From Rhizomys pruinosus (taxonomy: Eukaryota; Chordata; Mammalia; Rodentia; Spalacidae): 64,000 nucleotides of DNA. The first letter of the stretch is position 1, and every line of letters begins with the position of its first letter. The translations under genes were made by a program, and so were the position numbers. The DNA lies in NCBI GenBank assembly GCA_009823505.1, contig VZQC01010425.1, forward strand, positions 1,139,559 to 1,203,558, given 5' to 3'. The notes beneath the pieces are model-generated. The model made no database searches. It was not told where the DNA came from and saw nothing but the letters and a program-made list of their open reading frames with translations. Positions 1 through 11,334 of this stretch are shown here, piece after piece.

Positions 1-173
1 TGTCGTGCAATGCCGCGGAGGTCAGAAGAGGGTCTCGGATTCCCCTGGAACTGGAGTTCTCCTGGAATTGGAGTTACAGACGGTTCTTAGCCGCCATGTG
101 GGTGCTGGGGATCGAACCCGGGTCCTCTGCAAGAGCGTCGGTGCTCTTAACCGCTAGGCTATCTCTCCAGCCC
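1..173 (-). mobile_element. B2 SINE, cut by window start
   Basis: A tRNA-derived, Pol III-transcribed rodent SINE in antisense. The end of this copy reads CTAGGCTATCTCTCCAGCCC, the reverse of the B2 start GGGCTGGAGAGATagc. It carries the 17-bp internal tandem duplication (CCTGGAACTGGAGTTCT followed by CCTGGAATTGGAGTT) that defines one of the two B2 lineages here. CpG sites such as CCGCGG persist, which suggests a fairly young copy. The 3' tail lies outside the window. Confidence 0.93.
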
Positions 174-327
174 TGGAAGCAACTTTTGACTAGAGCCTTG
201 CTGAATGTCGAAGACTCTCTGGTCATCTTCATCTTCAGGCATAAATATTACAGTTTTTTTTTAATGTATTGAAGTTGACTGCTGTCTCAACTCATCCAGA
301 TACCAATCCTCAAGATGAGTATTGTTG

Positions 328-437
328 AGACTGGCATGACGGCACATGCTTGTGATCCCAGAATGCTCAAGATGAAGAGAGGAGGGGTCAAAGTTGAAGA
401 CACCCTGGACTACATAGTAAGACCCTGTCTCATAAAG
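328..437 (+). mobile_element. old B1-like SINE fragment
   Basis: The segment reads as a diverged B1: 'catgacggcacatgcttgtgatcccagaatgctcaa' at the start and 'ctggactacatagtaagaccctgtctca' at the end. B1 is a 7SL-RNA-derived SINE. Divergence is high, so this is an old copy; a proto-B1 is equally possible. Confidence 0.7.
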
Positions 438-439
438 CA

Positions 440-1080
440 ACAATACACACATGTACACCAGCACCATGACCATCAACACTACCACTACCCCAAAACTCAC
501 CTTCAAAGCAAAACAAACGAAAACTCCCACAGTATTGTCATCATCCCTTGTTTACCTATAAGCAAGTGAAGGTGCCCTTGACCACTCACATAATGAGCAG
601 TACCCTTGATGTTGGTCCCAGGTTTCCATGATTGGAGAGTCCACATGCCCACTGATACATCCAGCCTCCACAGCCATACATGCTATAGGACATTTCAAAA
701 CCTGAAGGACAGGTCAAGAGTAGAGAGGGTCCCAGAGCACCCCCACCATGGATACTTATGGAAAAATCTGTGGATGCTTACTTAGGTCCCTTCACCATCT
801 CAAACTGCAGAGGTATTTGCATGTGGCATTGACTCATCCTCTCGTATACTTGGTATACTGTACTTAGTTGGAGTGAGGGAGGTCTGTGCATATTCAGACA
901 AGATATGATTTTTGTTCTGGAATGTTTTCAACCACAGTTGTTTGAATCCACCGATGTGGAACTTACAGATATGGAAGGCCAACTATGTATTCTTTCTCTT
1001 GTTGTCACTCTACAAATGAGAGGCAGCAAAGTGTGGCAGCTGGGAGGAGTGAGTCAAGAGCTAGGCCGCCTGGTGCATGT
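440..1080. other. unique sequence, no gene seen
   Basis: No coding exon, RNA gene or recognisable repeat. It starts with a CA/ACC-rich patch near 445-490. Short open frames here show no recognisable domain and no splice-site context that convinces. Confidence 0.5.
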
Positions 1081-1084
1081 ACCA

Positions 1085-1215
1085 GTTCTGCTGCTTACTC
1101 GTGCTGTGTCCTTGAACCAGATGCTTTGCCTCTCCAGGCCTCAGTTTGTTCATCTGCAAAATGGGGATGGTGAGTATGGTATCTGGTTCACATGGTTTTT
1201 ATGAAGTTATAAGAA
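1085..1215 (+). repeat. MIR SINE
   Basis: The core 'gcctctccaggcctcagtttgttcatctgcaaaatggggatggtgag' follows the MIR consensus (cctcagtttcctcatctgtaaaatgggg). MIR is an ancient tRNA-derived mammalian SINE; this is a sense copy. Confidence 0.85.
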
Positions 1216-1220
1216 CTCAG

Positions 1221-1429
1221 GGGGCTGGAGAGATAGCTCAGTGATTAAGAGCACTGACTGCTCTTGCAGAGGACCCCGGTTCCATTCCCAGCACTCACAT
1301 AGTGGCTAAGAACCGTCTTTAACTCCAGTTCCAGGAGAATTTGACGCCCTCTTCTGACCTCCGCAGCACTGCACGACATGGGTGCACAAACCTACATGCA
1401 GACAGTACACTCATACACATAAAAAAGAA
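1221..1429 (+). mobile_element. B2 SINE with target-site duplication
   Basis: It starts GGGGCTGGAGAGATAGCTCAGTG and ends in an A-rich tail. It is flanked by the direct repeat AAGAACTCAG (1211-1220 and 1430-1439), the duplication expected of L1-driven insertion. It lacks the 17-bp internal duplication (short form). Confidence 0.95.
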
Positions 1430-1463
1430 AAGAACTCAGAATAATGTCTGGAAAATAGTGTTA

Positions 1464-1597
1464 CTTTTTTGTGAGACTACTATATAATTCTAGTTGGCCT
1501 TGAACCTACCGTGTATCCTAGGATGACCTACAATTGGCAGTCCTCCTACCTCCTAAGTGCTAGAGTTACCGATGGGTACTGACCACTCTACCCAGCT
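1464..1597 (-). mobile_element. diverged B1 SINE
   Basis: Antisense B1: 'gagactactatataattctagttggccttgaac' through 'cctcctaagtgctagagttacc' to 'cccagct'. Divergence is high and the copy is old. Confidence 0.8.
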
Positions 1598-1599
1598 AA

Positions 1600-3038
1600 T
1601 GTTTTAATCACTGCTTTCTCCCCAGAACCTAGTTTGGCCCAGGCACAGAGTGGTCTCAATAAGGTCTTTTAACAAACACTCAGTGAATCCTAATGGTGTG
1701 TGCCAAACCCTGGGGGACATGCAAGAGAAGGTGCTGCCTCTGCTCTTGGTGGTTCGGTTCTGGGTGGGGTGAGGGACATCCTAGAATTTGTACGCAGGGA
1801 CGCTGGAGGAACACTTTCACTCCATCTGTAGCTAATATTTATTGAGTACTTAATCTATACCAAGAGCAATTCTTAGAGGTTTATCTATGGTCATTAGCAT
1901 ATTGACAATCCAGAGGAAGTGGAATTTGGCTTGGGGGAGCCTTGGGAGAGGGGTTAGCCAATAATGGCACAGCTAGGGAAATGTGATGTCTCTTTTGTCC
2001 AGGCATGCTTGCTAAGGACACTAAAGCTGGAATTTCAACAGCACCCTCCCACATCGGCACTCAAAGACAGATGTCCCTTTGGGCCCCCTCTCACTATGTC
2101 CTTGTGTTCCAGGAAACGGGAGTAACACATGCAGGGCCAAGGGTGAGGGGCACTGGGTGCATTTCTAGCAATGCGAGTCATTCAGCTGATCCCAGGCAGA
2201 GCAGGCAAGGGTGAAGGTCTAGGAAAAAAAAAAAGGAGTGGGGAGGGAACAGGCTGCCTGCCTATGAACACAGGCTAGAGTATAGGCTTGCTCTTGCAGG
2301 CCATGGAGAGTCTCCGGAAGGTTTCTAAGTGACATACTCTGATGGCTGGTTCCAAAAGCCCACTGAGTGTGTAACAGTGAGCTCAGGCTGGGTCCAAGTT
2401 CAAAGGAGCTGGAGGACACTCAAGCTAGGATAGGGCCAAAGCTCAGGGAAGGCTAGTCTGGAAATCATCAGCATGTACCTGGGAGCTGGAGCCTAGAAAG
2501 ATGTGTTTATGTGGGGAGATGGTAGCAGTTGCACAAAGTAGGGATGGTCTGGGTCCTAAGGCCTTCCAGCATTCAAAAACTAAGAGAGGAAGAGGAATTG
2601 GCTTCCGGAACAGAGTGTAGTCAGAGGGCAAGGAGAGGAACCAAGCAAGTGATGCCGGGGTGTCAGTGAAAGTTTCTTAAATGAAATTGAACTAGATGTG
2701 ATCAAGGTCAATCATCCAAATGAACCTGTTGCCAGGAGAACTTTAAAAGGTGAAAAATTTGGCAGAATCTTAACAAAAGAAACACTGGCCCTGCAGTAGA
2801 TTTTTGGACCCTGCCCCAGCCCAGGGATTCTGATTAAGTAGGTTCCAGTGGCACCTAGGGACATTCATTTCTCACCAGCACTCAAGAGATTGAAGAGCAG
2901 GGTCTGTAACCTTGACTGACAGAACAGTCTTGGGGGCACGTGCTAAAAAGCAGAGGATAGGGAGAAATGCTGGTGACCTGCTTCCAGGCCATAGAGAGAG
3001 TCCAGATGACCAGTGGCACTCTCCTACCCCCAGCACGT

Positions 3039-3040
<2 letters not shown>
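1600..3040. other. mostly unique sequence with a weak MIR
   Basis: At about 1826-1905, 'gctaatatttattgagtacttaatctatacc' resembles an antisense MIR/L2 tail. The rest is unique. Open frames on both strands have no recognised domain. Nothing supports a gene. Confidence 0.45.

Positions 3041-3070
<30 letters not shown>
3041..3070. repeat. (CA)n microsatellite
   Basis: About 14-15 CA dinucleotides. It produces histidine/threonine and cysteine/valine runs in overlapping open frames, which are artefacts. Confidence 0.95.
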
Positions 3071-3072
<2 letters not shown>

Positions 3073-4730
3073 CCAGATCTTTCTCTTAGAACCCAGGTGC
3101 AGGCCCGGAGCCCAGCCAGGAGTAAACTGAGCCTCAGCGTGGAAAATATGGAACCAAGATATCCGGGGAGGGGGGCTGGTGGGAAGGGGAATAATGCAAA
3201 CCATGCAGATCTGCCCGGGAAGGAACAAGGCGGGGGGGGGGCAGGGCCTGGTGAGTAGCAAATGAGATATGAGACTGCAATGTGATATGGTAGCCCGCTG
3301 AAGGCAGTCCCCCCACCCACATAGGGCCAAGCTGCTGCAGCATGGAGCAGAAGCAGAAGAGCTCAGGACTCCGGCCCAGTCCTGCCTGAGCACTATCCAG
3401 AAGCATCTTCAGCACATCCTGTTTGAATGAGTTCTCAAAATCCCCCAACATTGCTGCATCGGGACTGTGAGACAAGTCACCGTGTAGTGTGCTATGATGT
3501 GGGTGACCTGTTGCTATAGATTTGCATCCAGTCTTTTGTTTTAGCTTCAACACAGACTTACGAGGAGGCATCATGTCCACTTCCAGATGAGGATATTGAG
3601 ATTTGAAGGAAACTGTCTACAACCCTCGTAGATGCTTCTCCAGGGTGATGTGTCCTGGGGATCCCAAGATCCCATATTCCCAGTCTCAGAACTCACACTC
3701 TAGTAGTCCAGGGTGTCTATACTTCTCCTGTGGCAGTTGAGCACACAGCCTTCTGCAGGAGGTGTACATGTGGTGGGGGTCACATCCTGATAAGGGGCCG
3801 ACCAGGTCTTTCAAATGTCTTTTTGACAGGCTCCCAAGGGAGCCCACAGCTGTGGGAGGCCCTCGGTGTGCGGTCTGGGTGTAGGGGTCTTCTCTGCCAG
3901 CCTCCCTTTCCCCTTGATCTATCCCAGAGTCTAACTCTTTTGACAGGGATCCTCTGAGCAAACCTGATGATTGCCAGCTGGGACTAGAGGATGCAGGGCA
4001 GAGGCCACCAGGACCCACCTCACCCTGGCTCTAATTGGCTCTTCTGCTGGCTAGGGATGGCCGTCAGCTTAGAGTTAGGCCTGGCTTCTCTCAAACCAGG
4101 ACACTTGCCTGCCCAGCCAGGCCTAGCCAGCCCCTCCCTGTGGGCCTTCCGTGGAAGAAAAGGACACCATTGCTTGTCTCTGGGTCTCCCTTGTAGCCTA
4201 GACTTTTTTTTTTGCCTAGGATTTGGGGCAACTAAGAGTATTCTAGGGGCTAGCTTGAAATTTTATGCATCCCTGTACTCAAAGCCATACCCTATAATCT
4301 GGTTGGCTGTAGCAAAATCAGCCTTTTTTCCTCCCTTTTCCCCAGGCTTCATGCTTTGAGGCCCCTTCCTTCTTCCTTTCTACCTGAGCCAATCTTTGAG
4401 CTCTGCTAAGGAGACCTGGATCAGACACTGACTGATCCACCTTGCCCAAGTCATCAGTCCCTCCTGAGGACAACACAACTCTTGTCCTCCTCAGTTACCC
4501 CCTGGGCAAGGCGTCTCTCTGCTACTAGAAGATAAATGGTTTCGCTTCCTGCTACCTGAGGAACTCATCCCTCCCCAGCTGGGCATTCAAGTCTCCAGTT
4601 CTCTTCCATAAAGTCTGATAGTTGCCTGGACTCCTCACTATTCTCAGAATACAGTGAGCCTCTCCCCACAGAAGTGCTTTTGACCTAGCAGCTGTTTAAA
4701 GCCTATACCCCAGAGCTAGACTGTCCAGGG
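3071..4730. other. unique sequence, no gene seen
   Basis: GC-moderate unique DNA. Several open frames (for example 3134-3580 minus and 3991-4359 plus) overlap one another in different frames without any conserved domain, so they are read as chance. A short G run lies at 3231-3241 and a T run at 4205-4213. Confidence 0.45.
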
Positions 4731-4732
4731 CC

Positions 4733-4910
4733 AAGCCTAACCCTTTGCTATATACCACTCTGCGACCTTGAGCAACTCACTTCACCTCTTTGGTCTTTGG
4801 CTTTTCCATCTCTAAAATAAGGCATATTCATATCTATTAGTGTTGGGACGATTTGGGTAATACATGGAAAATACTCCGGACTATAGTAAGTCTTTAGGTA
4901 AGTGCTAGCT
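4733..4910 (+). repeat. MIR SINE
   Basis: 'accttgagcaactcacttcacctctttggtctttggcttttccatctctaaaataagg' matches the MIR core and is followed by the expected downstream part (gggtaatacatggaaaat). Confidence 0.85.
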
Positions 4911-4969
4911 GTCTCTCTGTACTACATTTTATTTTGTTTATATATTTATTCATATTGTTTAAACATTTA

Positions 4970-5020
4970 AAAAATTGAAACAGTCTTATTATACGACCTA
5001 GGCTGGCCTAGAACTCATTA
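4970..5020 (-). mobile_element. B1 fragment
   Basis: 'ttgaaacagtcttattatacgacctaggctggcctagaactcatta' is an antisense B1 3' fragment. Only this part is present. Confidence 0.6.
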
Positions 5021-5865
5021 CTAATCATATTTTCTGTTCAATGGGGTGCAGGTTCACTGACAGGTGAGGTAGAAACACGATGTAGAGGAATGAACAGGCT
5101 GAGGGAATCGTCTGGATGTTAGAAACTAGAACGGATTGTACCTATTGAAATCCTAAGTGACTGCATGCTTGTTGTTTCCTTGGCAATTCAGTGGTATTAG
5201 TGAGTGTACTTAGTGTAGTTCCAGTCTTACTGTGTATCTACAGTCTCCACATGGCATTGAACTCACAGGAATTCCCAGGATCAGCAAAGGTAGGGAGACT
5301 CAAATAGTGCCAAGGGGCTCACAATGCCCAATGCTTTTTCAATAATTTTCGTATTTGACTTCCACCATGGTCTTTTTCAGGACATAGCAAAGTTATTGAG
5401 ATCTTTGTTTTGGAGGCAAAACAAATGGAATTCGGAGGAATGAGAAATGACTTGCTGAAATGACAGCTGAAACTGGCCCAGAACTATAGTCCAGTTCTTT
5501 TGGATCTTAGTGCTCAGAGTTGGAAGGACTAACTCTAGAGGACAGAATCCCCGTGACTTTTCTCCCAGCCTTCCTATGCTAAGGTCTAGTCCATTCAGTA
5601 GATACTCTGTGGCAAATCCTATGCATGCTGCCAATGATGCAGAGATGAAACCATACAGACTACATTTTGAGGCAGCCTGAAAGATATAGATGGGGAAACT
5701 CAGAAATGCTGATATAATCAGTGAAGAGATGCTAGGAAGTACAGTAGAGGTACACACAGAGCATGCCAGAGCAAAGACAAGGGAAGGTTAGTGGCATGTG
5801 AGGGACAGAGGGAGATGGGGTCATTGGGAGAGAGAAAATGCGAGCACTGGAGAGATGGTGTCCAT
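5021..5865. other. unique sequence, no gene seen
   Basis: No repeat or coding exon recognised. A 126-codon minus-strand open frame (5377-5757) is rich in Ser, Ile and Phe and has no recognisable domain. Chance is more likely than a gene. Confidence 0.45.
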
Positions 5866-5881
5866 AAGAGTAGATGAAGTT

Positions 5882-6128
5882 GGGCCTGGAGACATGGCCT
5901 AGCATTTAAGAGCACTGACTGCTCTTGCAGAGGACGCGGGTTCAATCCCCAACACCCACATGGCAGCTGAGAACCATCTTTGACTCCAGTTCCAGGGGAA
6001 TCCAACGCCCTCTTCTGACCTCTGGGGCATTGCACGACACGGGTGCTCAAACCTACATGCAGATGATACATTCATATACATAAAAATAAATAAATAATTT
6101 TTTTTTTAGAAAGTATTAAAAAAAAAAA
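5882..6128 (+). mobile_element. B2 SINE, short form
   Basis: Begins GGGCCTGGAGACATGGCC and runs to the AAATAAATAAAT and poly-A tail. Flanks at about 5866-5881 and 6129-6144 match at 13 of 16 positions (both begin AAGAGTAG), consistent with a decayed target-site duplication. Confidence 0.93.
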
Positions 6129-6139
6129 AAGAGTAGGCA

Positions 6140-6695
6140 AAGTTCCTCCCTATCTGGCAGCAAAGTGTTTGGCCTGGAAAGTGAGTAGGTCACCTGCAGG
6201 TGAGAGATGAGCCCTGGTACTGGCCTGCCACTGATGACCTGGCATAGTGCCACCCACCTGGTGCTTGGGTTTGCTCATCTCTACACTGACCACAGCAGTA
6301 AGTAATGTTGAGAGTTCTGAGAGAACTGGCTCCTCACTGGCTTTTTGCACTGGAGAGGTCGGAAGGGGAGAACAGAAACTTGGAAGGGGTTTCTAGGCAG
6401 GGTTGGGCTTCTAGACCAAGTAAGGATGAATTATCTGAGCTCTTGTAGAGCTAGGGGCCATGGCAGGGTCTCTGTTACCAGCCCCAAATTCATAGGTGAG
6501 CCCTGGGCATTGGACAAGAAAGGGACTTAATGGAGATGTGCTGCTGATGAGTGAAGCACAGAGCTGGAGTATCAGAGATCCTGCTGAGCAGACAGGCACC
6601 CTGGAGTACGAGGTCTGAGTCATGGAATTCTGGTGACTGGGAGCAAATTCACTCCCAATGTGATTTCTTTACTACGCCAAGGCCGGTTCTTGCCA
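6140..6695. other. unique sequence, no gene seen
   Basis: No recognised repeat or exon. Short open frames only. Confidence 0.45.
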
Positions 6696-6696
6696 C

Positions 6697-6812
6697 TTGA
6701 CATCCATTATCTCAGTGCATCCTCTCACTCACCCTGTGACTTACTCTCATGCTACACATGCAGCTCAACGGTAAGGGACCTGCCCGAGGTCACATCAAAG
6801 TAAGTGGTGGCC
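6697..6812 (-). repeat. MIR SINE
   Basis: 'cattatctcagtgcatcctctcactcaccctgtg' and 'gacctgcccgaggtcacatcaaagtaagtgg' follow the antisense MIR order (atctcatttaatcct ... acttgcccaaggtcacacagctagtaagtgg). Confidence 0.75.
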
Positions 6813-7222
6813 TGTGTGCTTCCCCACTGCCTGCCTGCAGTGAGGCGGCCTCCCATTGTGAGCTTGACAAGAAGTAGAGCCTTCTGCTGCTTTTGGTGTC
6901 AGAAAGGAAGAAACTGACAGGTCCTCCAGGGACCTCAAGTTTATGCTGGTGCTAAATTGGGAGAGAAATACTTCGTGTGGGCCCTTGCCCCAGGGCACTG
7001 AGCAGCCCGGTGGACAATATCCTAGGCAATGGCTTGACAACCCAACAGACACCGTTTACACATGGCTGTTTGCCTCTCATCAGATAATGTTTATTTCTCT
7101 TTCTGATTATGAAAGGCACACAGGCAGGCCTGTTTCTTGAAAGGGCCTTTGATAAGAGCCGAGAGCATACATGAAAGGAGTGCTTTGCAAGAGCCACTCT
7201 GCCAGCTCCTACACGCATGTGG

Positions 7223-7290
7223 CCAGGGTAGGTTTTTTTTGTTTTGTTTTGTTTTGTTTTGTTTTGTTTTGTGTTTTGTTTGTTTGTTTT
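7223..7290. repeat. (TTTTG)n microsatellite
   Basis: About ten TTTTG units after a short T run, ending with TTTG units. No attached SINE body is evident, so the source of the tail is unclear. Confidence 0.93.
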
Positions 7291-7514
7291 TAGGAGATGA
7301 GGGCAACAACCCGAGGAGTGGATGCCCACCATGGCCCATCGCCACTCCCCTCACAAGCAGCATGGCTCACAGAGGTGTTCTTGTTCCTCCACTCGAAGAC
7401 CTGGGCTTTGCCACTCAGGGCACGGCCCTCTCCAGGCCTCCTGAGCCCTTGGCATTCTCACTTTTAGAGGCTCTATCCCGTAGCATGTCAGATATGTGGA
7501 AATGCACCCGCATC

Positions 7515-7870
7515 CCATATTAAATGTAATTTTTGCTATAAAACATTTCAAAGGATTTTTATAATTCCGCTTTCGAAATTATTTGCCTATGAGTAACTTG
7601 TTTCATTCCCTGTTGGCTATGATTTCTTTGTAATCATGGTGCATATTTGGGAATTCTTGCAAAGTGAGGAAATCTAAGCAACAAATTGTTTTCAAATGTA
7701 ATGAAATTTTTAGGAACACTAAATTTAACAATTAATGAGGCTGATATTATATTACATTTTGTAGACGTATAATAGAACATTTATTAATTCCAATTCTGCT
7801 GTTTTCTTTTCATATTTTAGCGCCAATAAAATTTCTTTTTCTTGGGACGGGAACATTTTCTTAGGCCCCC
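7515..7870. other. AT-rich repeat-free block, possible conserved non-coding element
   Basis: About 350 bp of strongly AT-rich sequence with no SINE or simple-repeat character, between GC-richer flanks. It contains tightly spaced AT motifs (TTTATAATTCC, TAATCATGGTGCATATTTGG, CAATTAATGAGG, TTTATTAATTCC, CCAATAAAATTTC). Such islands in rodent DNA are often conserved enhancers. Conservation is inferred, not seen. No open frame of note. Confidence 0.35.
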
Positions 7871-8055
7871 AGAAAGCACATGCAAAGAACAGCCTGGACT
7901 TCACGTAGTCTGCAACTAGCCGCCTAGCTGCTGGAGCGGGGCCCCAGAAGCTCTAGGCTTTCCTCAGAAGAACAGAGCGGTAGGAAGGCACTAGTGTTGA
8001 GTCAGTCTGGCTCTGTGTCCCATGTAGTCCGCTTGCAGGAGACTGGCTCTGGCTC
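7871..8055. other. unique sequence
   Basis: Nothing recognised between the AT-rich block and the MIR. Confidence 0.4.
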
Positions 8056-8057
8056 TT

Positions 8058-8175
8058 GTCTTTGTTTCTGTTTTACAGATGAGGAAACTCAGCAAGCTCA
8101 CAAAGGACAGGGCCATTGCTCAGGGGCACACAGCTGGAAGGAAGACTTTAACTCTTGATCTGTTTAGCTGAGAGG
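8058..8175 (-). repeat. MIR SINE
   Basis: 'tttctgttttacagatgaggaaactcagcaagctcacaaaggacagggccattgctcaggggcacacagctgg' is a clear antisense MIR core. Confidence 0.9.
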
Positions 8176-8354
8176 TTCTTTCAACTGTCTCCTCTGCCAG
8201 GACCAATTCTATAAAGCTAGTTTTGAGGAACTCAGGGAAGCTTAGTGCAATGAAAATGAATACTTATTAGCTACTACTATTTTTATCGTTATCAATTTCT
8301 TTTCTCTCCCTAGAGAACTCTGCAGTTAAAAGAATCAACACCATCAGCACTCTG

Positions 8355-8555
8355 GAATTCACTAGCTGTGTAATAAGCTGTTTGGGTAATTTGATTAAGC
8401 TGTCTACGACTCGATTTGTTCGCCTGTAAAGTGGAGCTAATAGAACCACCCTCAGAAGAAGTTTGTGAGGAGGAATGAGTTCACACCCGCAAAGTCCTTA
8501 GCAGAATGCTGTGTGGCACACAGTAACTATTCAATAAGGATTAGCTGCAGTCATG
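8355..8555 (+). repeat. MIR SINE
   Basis: 'aattcactagctgtgtaataagctgtttgggtaatttgattaagctg ... cgcctgtaaagtgg ... ggcacacagtaactattcaataa' is a near full-length sense MIR. Confidence 0.88.
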
Positions 8556-9460
8556 ATCACATCATCATCGTTAATATTGTTCTTCGTGTAACAGGATCGA
8601 AGATACCCACTGTGTGAACCAAGCCTCACGGAACAGTGGGGAGCAAAGGGAAGCAGTGCACCTAGAACTGGAGCTCTGGGCTAGAACAGGGGCTTGCACT
8701 TGGAGAATCTGATCTCTCAATCTTTGAGGGGCCACAGACACCAACTGCCACCTGCCAGGCCTCTGGGACCCTGGAAGTAAGAGGGGCTTCTTCACATCCA
8801 AAGCTGGCCAGGCTATTTTTAGTGATGATAGCAGCTGGTCCTAAGGCCCTCCCAGAAAGCCTAGAGGAGAAAGGTGAGAAGAAGGGAAGGGGCGGGCCAG
8901 AGGGAATATGAAGGATTATGCTTGTGGCCGGCTGGGCTGCTGCCTGGCTGCCTAACCCTCCCCTCCAGGGCCTGTCTAGAACTTGGCGCTCACAGCACAG
9001 TAGCTGGGCTAGCATGTGAAGGGTCCCCAGGGCCAGGGGACCCAGAGGCATTAATATCCCTCCAGGCACAGCCCTCCCCCCACAGGCACCCCACAATCTC
9101 TTTGCTTCCTTCCAACAGTGCTGGATGAATATTCAATGCCAAATTGGAAGGCTACAGAGGCTCAGAGGAGGGATTGTGGCCACAGACAGATGGCCTGTCA
9201 GTGACTGACCTGGGACATCAATTTGGGCATATCATCTCCTAATCTAGTACCTTCACTACCCTGTAACTCCCTAAACCCAGCTTGGCCTTGGGAAAGTACT
9301 CCTTCCTCTACTCTAGATCTCGCATGTGTTTGGGGTGGCTGCCATGGGTCAGATGAGAAGTCCAGCCGGAAGGCAGGCAGCTGCGAGGGTAGGGGCACTT
9401 ATATTGGCTTCCTCAGAATCAATGGCCATGCGGTCAAGTGCATTTTCCACAGTCCTCGCA
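8556..9460. other. unique GC-moderate sequence, no gene seen
   Basis: Open frames up to 144 codons (8662-9096 minus) overlap other open frames on the opposite strand and show no domain. No repeat recognised. Confidence 0.45.
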
Positions 9461-9465
9461 TGCTC

Positions 9466-9495
9466 CCACGTGCACGCACACGCACACGCACATGC
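9466..9495. repeat. imperfect CACG/CA repeat
   Basis: 'cccacgtgcacgcacacgcacacgcacatgc': short alternating purine-pyrimidine tract, capable of Z-DNA in principle. Confidence 0.7.
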
Positions 9496-9819
9496 TTTGC
9501 TGACATTATCTAGGCTGGGGATCACCATGCCGCATGTGCAACCAGTTTGCCTATCCTCCCGAATCTAGAGACGGTTGAAGCAATTCTAATTACAGCCTGC
9601 ATTCCTGCTCTGTCTGAAGGCTTTCCCTTTTTCAAACGGTCTAGTTTTTTTTTCTTTAACTCAGCACTTGGCTCCTTTGCTCCTTGTTGCTCCCCCCCCC
9701 CCAACGCACACCTCATTCTCACGCCCCTGCATCTCCCCTTTCTTCCGAGTTGGATTGTTCAATTTCAGCTTGATTTTCTGCTGTCTGAGACTTGGCAAGA
9801 CTTAAGAAAACCCAGTTTG

Positions 9820-10070
9820 GGTTGCCTGTGCATGTCTGTGCATGTGTACGTGTGTGTGCATGTGTGAGTGTATATATATGATAGCAAGGGGCAATTATAG
9901 TTAGATGTAGTGTGTCAAGCCCACGTGCATGGAGTTGTGGGGATACATGCAAAATGTTCATACTGCATGTGCACATGTTTGCATGTACATATAATTTTGC
10001 TGACATGTTCATGCTGCATGTGTTCTTATGCAGTCTTTGTGTACATACAAGTGTGTATCTGAAGTTATGG
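9820..10070. repeat. degenerate GT/CATG-rich tract
   Basis: Repeated GCATGTGT, GTACGTGTGTGT and CATGTGCACATG motifs, with a short TATATATATG. It looks like an eroded alternating purine-pyrimidine satellite. Confidence 0.6.
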
Positions 10071-10227
10071 TTCTTGGTCTGTGGTAGGTTGTGAGATTCC
10101 ATTATTTTTCCCTTGGTAGAGACACTGCCCCCTGCAGGTCAGAGGAGGGCCTACAGGCTCATATCCTCACTATCATCACCAGCAACCAGCAGCAGGGGTC
10201 AATCACTCAGTCTCTGCAATCCAACAG

Positions 10228-10256
10228 GATGGGGTGGGATGGGATGGGATGGGATA
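10228..10256. repeat. (GGGAT)n short tandem repeat
   Basis: About five units of GGGAT after GGATGGGGTGG. Confidence 0.9.
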
Positions 10257-10357
10257 AGCAAACTTTCTGGAAGCATCTCTTCAACCTATCAGGATTCACA
10301 TTAATGTTCCCAGATCAGCATAGAAGCCTGGGCCCCCAACTCTAGTCCCAATATTTT

Positions 10358-10359
<2 letters not shown>

Positions 10360-10395
<36 letters not shown>
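10360..10395. repeat. (CA)n microsatellite
   Basis: About 17 CA units. Confidence 0.95.
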
Positions 10396-10398
<3 letters not shown>

Positions 10399-10399
10399 G

Positions 10400-11247
10400 T
10401 ACTTAGGGCTTTATCATAAGTCTTTTCTGACCTCTGGAAATCCTTCTGCCTGCACTGTCATCAACTGTCATTTTCTCATGTCCTTAATGTCTTCTGACCA
10501 GTTCCTTTTCATTCTCATGCCCCGGGGACACTTGTGATATTTTGAGGGTCCATATTTTTATTCTACACTCCATATGCCATTGGGCAAGGAAGTAGGGACA
10601 GTGTCTTTATTGTTTTTCATGGCTGCTTCTAGACCATTTGTCTTTCTTCCTCCTGAAACAATGACTCCTCCTATGAGTATGTCATCTCCAAGCCCTCCTG
10701 GGTCCTCTCATCTTCTGACCCCTTTGTCAGTGGCCACCATTCATTGGAGCTGTCAATAAGTGGCTGGCTATTTCCTCCTCATCCCCTAATTCTAACCATT
10801 CTTGGCAACTTCTTTATTATAGAACCACCACCCTGGCTTCTAGGTTCTCTAGGACCTTGGTCCTTCACTCCATCTTGGTCTCCATGGCTACATGCTCCTG
10901 AGCTCGCTGTAACTACTAAGATTCAAAATCTTGCTTTTAGTCACCCTACCCTTTGACTTTGTCCTCCATTCTTCCATCTTCTTTCCTCTAGGCCCCTTAG
11001 TCTGGGCACACTGTGCCTTCATCCAGGCCATTGACCGCGCCACTCCTTCCTTTGCGCTCTGCTTTTCTTTGTAGAAGAACCTCCTCAAAGTCTGCTGCTA
11101 CACTCAATATTTTGGCTTCTCGCAGCACTGCTCACATCTAGTTACCCCAGTGGACTTCTTCTCAAAGGTCTCCGGTAACCCCACATTGCCAAGCCCAGTG
11201 ACCTGTCTGACCTTTCTGGACCTCTCCAAAGCAGCAGCTATAGTTAA
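10400..11247. other. pyrimidine-rich unique or ancient sequence
   Basis: CT-rich sequence (cattcttccatcttctttcctctagg and similar), possibly a very old repeat that I cannot name. No exon supported. Confidence 0.35.
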
Positions 11248-11334
11248 GGAGGCTCACATGGTGGCTCTTTTTGTCAGTTAGGCGTCAGTCCTCACTGATG
11301 CCTTTTCTGGCTACTGGCTCTAACACAGCCCCTC
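11248..11334 (+). repeat. local duplication, copy 1
   Basis: From GGAGGCTCACATGGTGG to TAACACAGCCCCTC. It matches 12679-12767 nearly base for base, including an identical stretch GTCAGTTAGGCGTCAGTCCTCA. The flanks do not match. It is not a B1, B2, MIR or L2 that I recognise. Confidence 0.88.

Noticed and set aside
1221..1300. tRNA-like A and B box sequence at B2 and ID heads
   Set aside because: It belongs to the SINEs' own Pol III promoters; there is no intact tRNA cloverleaf or anticodon arm to call a tRNA gene.
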